Shown piece by piece: positions 60,501-64,000 of a stretch of DNA of 64,000 bases. Made by a program: the position numbers and the translations under genes. The stretch covers positions 31,108-95,107 of the forward strand of contig DAOQWL010000009.1 of the NCBI GenBank assembly GCA_035342095.1. The letters run 5' to 3'. How positions within the stretch are numbered: the first letter of the stretch is position 1; each line of letters begins with the position of its first letter. The DNA is from PLanc-01 sp035342095 (lineage in GTDB: Bacteria > Planctomycetota > Phycisphaerae > Sedimentisphaerales > Anaerobacaceae). The notes beneath the pieces are model-generated. The model was not told the DNA's origin. It did not search any database and saw nothing but the letters and a program-made list of their open reading frames with translations.

Positions 60501-63432
60501 CCTCCGCAGTTGGCGGACCGAAGCCGGACGGACGCAGGAGACCATCAGCCAGGAGGTCACCGAGTCCATGCGCGGCGGCTTCACCCTCCGCGTGACCTAC
60601 GTCCGCGAGAACCGCGCCTACGTGAACGAGCAGATCGTGGACGTGCCCTGGACGAACAAGGACCTGTCCATCTCCTGGGAGCATTTCACGTCGCTGCTGG
60701 AGCCGGGACAGAAGGAAATCTGGACCGCGGTCATCATGGGCGCGGACGCACGCAAGGCAGTCGCCGAGATGGTCGCGGGCCTGTACGACGCGTCGCTCGA
60801 TCAGTATCTCGCGCACGACTGGCTGCACAAGTTCTCGGGCTTCCGCGCCGAGAGCAGTCGGCTGAGCAGTCGGTTCGAGAACTCGTCGGTCACGTTCTCG
60901 AATGTGTTTTACGACTGGTCCATCGACACCCTGTCGGCGTCGCTGACCTATCGGCAGTTCCCCACCGACATCGTGTCGCTCTACTCCTACTGGTATTGGA
61001 GTCGTTCGACGAGTGCCACGACCCGCGGCGGCAACACGTCGGACGACGGTGCGCCTGCCGAAGCAGAGAAGACAACCGACGAAGAGCAGGAGGTCTCGGC
61101 GGATTCGGGCGTGGACCTCAGCACGGTCTCCGCTCGCACGAACCTGAACGAGACCGCGTTCTTCTTCCCGCACCTGGTCTCCGACAGCGACGGCGTGGTC
61201 CGCATCGAGTTCACGATGCCCGAGGCCCTCACGCAGTGGAAGTTCCTCGGCTTCGCCCACGACCGCGACATGCGCAGCGGGTATCTGACCGGCACGACCG
61301 TGACCGCGAAGGACCTGATGGTCGAGCCGAACCCGCCGCGATTCGTCCGCGAGGGCGACGTGATCGAGTTCACCGTCAAGGTGACCAACCAGTCGGCCGC
61401 CCGCGTGCAGGGCAAGGTGGCGTTGACGCTCTCCGACGCCTGGACTCTGGAATCCCGCGACGAGGCCCTCGGCAACGACACGCCGGAACGGGACTTCGAC
61501 GTGCCCAGCAAGGAGTCCCGCACGCTCTCCTGGCGTCTGACCATCCCGGACGGCTGCGAGTTCCTCATCTATAAGGCGGTCGGCGCCACGACGCGTCTGA
61601 GCGATGGCGAAGAGGGCTATCTGCCCGTGCTCAGCAGAAGGATTCTCGTCACGGAGTCGCTGCCCCTGCCGATTCGTGGGGCGCAGACGAAGGAATTCGA
61701 GTTCGCCAAGCTCCTCAACTCCGGGTCCTCCGACAGCCTGATCCACCAGAGCCTCACGGTCCAGATGGTCTCGCAGCCCGCGTGGTACGCGGTCATGGCG
61801 CTGCCCTACCTGATGGAGTATCCGTACGAGTGCAGCGATCAGATCTTCAACCGGCTCTACGCCAATTCGCTGGCCGCCTACATCGCCAACTCCGATCCGT
61901 CGATTCGTCGGGTGTTCAACCAGTGGAAGGCCACGCCCGCGCTGGACAGCCCGCTGGAGAAGAACGAGGATCTCAAGAGCGTCACGCTGGAGGAGACTCC
62001 CTGGGTCCAGCAGGCCCTGGCCGAATCGCAGGCCCGCCGCAACGTGGGCATCCTCTTCGACGAGAACCGCCTGAGCAGCGAGACCTCGAACGCCTTGTTC
62101 CAGCTCAAGCAGATGCAGCTCAGCGACGGCCTGTGGCCCTGGCTTCCCGGCCTGCGCGGCAACACCTATATCACGCTCTACATCACGACCGGCTTCGGGC
62201 GACTCCGCCACCTGGGCGTCGGCAGCCTCGACGTCAGTTGTGCGGTCAAGGCTCTGAACGCCCTCGATGCGTGGATGGACGAGTGGTATGACTGGATCGT
62301 CGCGCACGACGACCCGAACGACAACCACCTCAGTCCGACGGTCGCTCTGTACCTGTATGGGCGGACCTTCTTCCTGTCCGACAAGGCCGTCGCGACGGAG
62401 TACCAGGAAGCCTTCAACTACTGGGTGGGCCAGGCGCAGCAGTACTGGCTCTCGCTGTGGCGCCAATCGCAGGCGCATCTGGCCATCGCGTTGAAGCGTC
62501 TGGGCGACACGGCAACGCCCGCCGCGATCATGAAGTCCATCGAGGAGTTCAGCGTCACCGACGAGGAGCTGGGCATGTACTGGCGCGACACCGAGCGAAG
62601 CTGGTGGTGGCATCGGGCGCCCATCGAAACGCAGGCGATGATGATCGAGGCCTTCGACGAGGTCCTGGGCGACGCCCAGGCGGTCGAGAACTGCCAGGTC
62701 TGGCTGCTCAAGCAGAAGCAGACGCAGAACTGGAAGACGACGAAGGCGACCGCCGATGCGATCTACGCGCTGCTGGTTCGCGGCCCGGACCTGCTCAGTT
62801 CGACCGCTCTGGTCCAGGTCGCCCTGAACGGGGTGTGGATCGAGCCCCAGAACGTCGAAGCGGGCACCGGCTTCTACGAGGAGCGGTTCGTGCGCGGCGA
62901 GGTCGAGCCCGAGATGGGACATGTCACGGTCAAGAAGGTCGATGCCGGCGTCAGTTGGGGTTCCGTCCACTGGCAGTACCTCGAAGACATGAGCAAGGTC
63001 ACGCCGTATGAGGGGACGCCCCTGACGCTCAGCAAGGCCGTCTACACCAAGGAGACGACCGGCGCGGGCGAGGTCCTCGTCCCGGTCGATGGCCCGCTCT
63101 CCGTGGGCGACGAGCTGGTCGTGCGGATCGTGCTCAAGGTCGATCGCGACATGGAGTACGTCCACATGAAGGACCAGCGCGGCAGCGGGACCGAGCCGGT
63201 GAACGTGCTGAGCCGGTATCGCTACCAGGACGGCCTGGGCTACTACGAGAGCACGCGCGACACCGCGACGCACTTCTTCTTCGACTATCTGTCCAAGGGG
63301 ACCTACGTCTTCGAGTACAGCAGCTTCATCCAGCTCCGAGGCCGGTACCAGACCGGCATGGCCAGCATCCAGTGCATGTACGCGCCGGAGTTCAACAGCC
63401 ACTCCCAGAGCTTCGAGCTGACCGTGCAGTAG
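57586..63432 (+). CDS. bacterial alpha-2-macroglobulin-like protein
   Basis: 1948 residues from ATG 57586 (GGGAG upstream); signal peptide RILTVAALIGVLACAALAG with a possible lipobox (VLAC). Residues about 30-560 are helical/TPR-like and linker. MG2-type domain near 573-670 (TDRSLYRPGQTIQYKG). Alpha-2-macroglobulin family domain near 1186 (NETAFFFPHLVSDSDGVVRI). At about 1412 the position of the thioester box reads YPYECSDQIFNRLY, so CxEQ is replaced by CSDQ. An alpha/alpha-toroid follows (TYITLYITTGFGRLRHLGVG). Family members trap proteases. The usual partner PBP1C is absent here; instead it follows two GLUG proteins after 80 bases. Whether the thioester forms is uncertain. Confidence 0.9.
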   Translation: MKRIRILTVAALIGVLACAALAGERDDLWKQVGKAIDSGLPKTAIGVLEQIIPGALEDQAYAEATKAICLKFVYEDRIQGRSLETAITSLQAEIATAPDAMKPVMEAILGHWFWDYFQMNRYRFVQRTAAGEASGEDFTTWDLARILDEIDEHFTTALANAEQLQAIDIAEWDDLLEKGTTPDTYRPTLYDFLAHEALSFYSCGEQAALPEDAFEIMADSPIFAPVSEFLAWEPETTNTDSAKYKAVRLYQDLLRFHRNDADEMAFVDADLLRLAFGYNQAVGEKDDLYMVALERFAAEWKGNEIAARAIYARADVLYDQGEYLKAHALAQQGWTDYPATYGGVQCYNLIQAIEGKSATIQTERVWNNPLPEIQVTYRNVTHVYFRAIRWDDMSRPFWSMLTNSERAALLAMRGNMAWDAALPATEDYRSRTESLPAPAGLPKGFYFLIASHNASFTSNDNKVSVVGIWVSDLAMVVRTLWREGAVEGFVLGANSGEPISGATVTRWKYNYTTSLYEEHSHTQTDDHGMFYFAPASGPYCLLAATYGDDKLASADTYATTTGYDENLIDTQTVFFTDRSLYRPGQTIQYKGICIRVDRGKDSYETLSGRQLTVVFYDTNRQEIARQTHKCNDYGSFSGSFTAPEDRLTGTMSLVVSGGPSGSASFNVEEYKRPKFYVQLNPPTESPALGERVSVPGVATAYTGAAIGGAQVEWKVVRGVRYPIWCWWSRWYAASSSQAIAHGTAITASDGSFRIEFTAKPDLSVLEEDEPVFTYSLSADVTDTTGETRSASRTVSAGYTALRAAIEAGQWQTPAGPVELTVRTESLDGEPAPAQGTIRVYSLKEPEAVVRPSLLSTSSALDASNPQTWEVADVVHEQSFATGVDGLATLSVTLGAGAYRAVLSTQDRFGKSVAAQETILVVDPQASDFAVPIPNYLAAPSWSIEPGQTFTALWGTGYDTGRAYVELECRGEVLRSWRTEAGRTQETISQEVTESMRGGFTLRVTYVRENRAYVNEQIVDVPWTNKDLSISWEHFTSLLEPGQKEIWTAVIMGADARKAVAEMVAGLYDASLDQYLAHDWLHKFSGFRAESSRLSSRFENSSVTFSNVFYDWSIDTLSASLTYRQFPTDIVSLYSYWYWSRSTSATTRGGNTSDDGAPAEAEKTTDEEQEVSADSGVDLSTVSARTNLNETAFFFPHLVSDSDGVVRIEFTMPEALTQWKFLGFAHDRDMRSGYLTGTTVTAKDLMVEPNPPRFVREGDVIEFTVKVTNQSAARVQGKVALTLSDAWTLESRDEALGNDTPERDFDVPSKESRTLSWRLTIPDGCEFLIYKAVGATTRLSDGEEGYLPVLSRRILVTESLPLPIRGAQTKEFEFAKLLNSGSSDSLIHQSLTVQMVSQPAWYAVMALPYLMEYPYECSDQIFNRLYANSLAAYIANSDPSIRRVFNQWKATPALDSPLEKNEDLKSVTLEETPWVQQALAESQARRNVGILFDENRLSSETSNALFQLKQMQLSDGLWPWLPGLRGNTYITLYITTGFGRLRHLGVGSLDVSCAVKALNALDAWMDEWYDWIVAHDDPNDNHLSPTVALYLYGRTFFLSDKAVATEYQEAFNYWVGQAQQYWLSLWRQSQAHLAIALKRLGDTATPAAIMKSIEEFSVTDEELGMYWRDTERSWWWHRAPIETQAMMIEAFDEVLGDAQAVENCQVWLLKQKQTQNWKTTKATADAIYALLVRGPDLLSSTALVQVALNGVWIEPQNVEAGTGFYEERFVRGEVEPEMGHVTVKKVDAGVSWGSVHWQYLEDMSKVTPYEGTPLTLSKAVYTKETTGAGEVLVPVDGPLSVGDELVVRIVLKVDRDMEYVHMKDQRGSGTEPVNVLSRYRYQDGLGYYESTRDTATHFFFDYLSKGTYVFEYSSFIQLRGRYQTGMASIQCMYAPEFNSHSQSFELTVQ

Positions 63433-63478
63433 AAGAGAACTCCACCACCCAGACACAGAGGACACGGAGAAGACGAAT

Positions 63479-63563
63479 GTAGGGTGCGTATCACGCACCG
63501 CGCCGCCTTCGGGCGCATCCGGCCCTCGACGGGGCCCAGGATGGTGCGTGATACGCACCCTAC
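63479..63563. repeat. long palindrome with perfect 21-bp arms
   Basis: GTAGGGTGCGTATCACGCAC+C (63479-63499) is the exact reverse complement of 63543-63563. The 43-base loop is GC-rich. A single arm recurs at 7611-7631. It lies 47 bases after the alpha-2-macroglobulin stop and could also end transcription. Confidence 0.88.
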
Positions 63564-63600
63564 TACGTCGTCCATGTTAATTGGGTGGGTGGCCACGCTT

Positions 63601-63649
63601 GTGTCGAGGGCGTCCCGCCCTCGAATCGCGGGCAGGATGCCCGCGACAC
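63601..63649. repeat. GTGTCG...CGACAC palindromic repeat, long form
   Basis: Two hairpins (GAGGGCGTCCCGCCCTC and GCGGGCAGGATGCCCGC) lie within GTGTCG/CGACAC ends. It is related to 4032-4058, which has GCGGGCATCCTGCCC between the same ends. Confidence 0.75.
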
Positions 63650-63819
63650 GCTCATCATGCCCACCATTTTAAGGTGGACGGCGCACGACGAAGACTCTGG
63701 CGAATTCACATGGTAAGCGCAACAACCGGATGTGCGAAAACCCGCCACGAACGCCTCTTCTGAACCCTGCTTCCATCCGGTGGAACTCCGCGTGCGTTTA
63801 CGGCGGGAATTCTCCGCTC

Positions 63820-63909
63820 ATGCGCGTCGGTCTCCTGACCGATGTGATCCTGCTGGGCCCGCTCGGCTCCGGCCTGGTCGGCTGGCTGCGACGGCGCAGA
63901 AGCCTGTAG
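63820..63909 (+). pseudogene. orphan PEP-CTERM-like sorting tail
   Basis: The frame ending at TAG 63907 reads MRVGLLTDVILLGPLGSGLV then GWLRRRRSL. A hydrophobic stretch ending in GLVGWLRRRRSL is the form of exosortase tails in Phycisphaerae-type proteins. The preceding P-E-P is not intact and no protein body is attached upstream. It is probably the end of a decayed or recombined surface protein gene. Confidence 0.55.
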
Positions 63910-64000
63910 GTGTTCGCAGTGTGCCCCTGAAGGCATCTCGTAGCACGGGTGTCACGGATCGGGTTAAACCCAGCCACCGGGGATCGGGTCAAAACCAGCC

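Larger units (their letters stand above)
63433..64000. other. repeat-rich intergenic DNA to window end
   Basis: Contains two palindromic repeats and an orphan PEP-CTERM-like tail (listed separately). It also has a 20-base near-direct repeat, GGATCGGGTTAAACCCAGCC (63956-63975) and GGATCGGGTCAAAACCAGCC (63981-64000), at the very edge. Confidence 0.6.

Noticed and set aside
57565..63558. An uninterrupted antisense frame of about 2000 codons opposite the alpha-2-macroglobulin gene
   Set aside because: It mirrors codon bias of a high-G+C gene; the composition is Arg/Leu/Val/Gly-rich low complexity, with no signal, motif or homology, while the sense frame has clear domains.

Overview
The window reads as chromosomal DNA of a high-G+C planctomycete, most likely class Phycisphaerae (inference). 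The grounds are: large families of secreted LamG/discoidin proteins, TAT-exported sugar oxidoreductases and isomerases, HAF-repeat and GLUG-repeat surface proteins, a PEP-CTERM-like tail, an EF-G of the spd/mitochondrial EFG1 type, and abundant short palindromic repeats. No rRNA, tRNA or CRISPR array was recognised.

Region 1 (about 1-30.3 kb) is a polysaccharide-utilisation locus. A GH95-like hydrolase on the + strand converges on a 26-kb run of eleven minus-strand genes. In transcription order these are two modular LamG/discoidin proteins, a GH51 arabinofuranosidase, a five-bladed beta-propeller hydrolase (GH43-like), a GH28 polygalacturonase overlapping a URO-D/MtaA-like protein, three more modular discoidin proteins, a GH78 rhamnosidase and a GH2 hydrolase. 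The enzyme set fits pectin/rhamnogalacturonan with arabinan, galactan and fucose decorations. The five modular proteins share one chassis (FN3-like, discoidin, FN3-like, C-terminal carbohydrate-binding-like domain) but carry different N-terminal modules.

Region 2 (31.0-40.4 kb) has a TAT-exported Gfo/Idh/MocA oxidoreductase. It is followed by a sigma70-type promoter, a cobalamin riboswitch and a tight operon nrdD-nrdG-dcd-methyltransferase-metE, and then a signal peptidase I gene. The riboswitch heads B12-independent ribonucleotide reduction and B12-independent methionine synthesis together.

Region 3 (40.4-46.4 kb) is accessory DNA. It holds a DUF2971 gene of different composition, TAT-exported aldo/keto reductase and TIM-barrel isomerase genes, a cluster of short repeats, an HTH antitoxin remnant and a RAYT/IS200-like transposase bounded by a perfect 23-bp inverted repeat.

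Region 4 (46.4-64 kb) holds a DEAD-box helicase and EF-G (both minus), two giant GLUG-repeat secreted proteins, and a 1948-residue alpha-2-macroglobulin-like protein. The window ends in repeat-rich DNA with an orphan PEP-CTERM-like tail.

The most unusual signal is a family of short inverted-repeat elements that lie in frame inside three enzyme genes (GH2, GH78, URO-D-like). They appear as extra peptide segments that keep the reading frame open.
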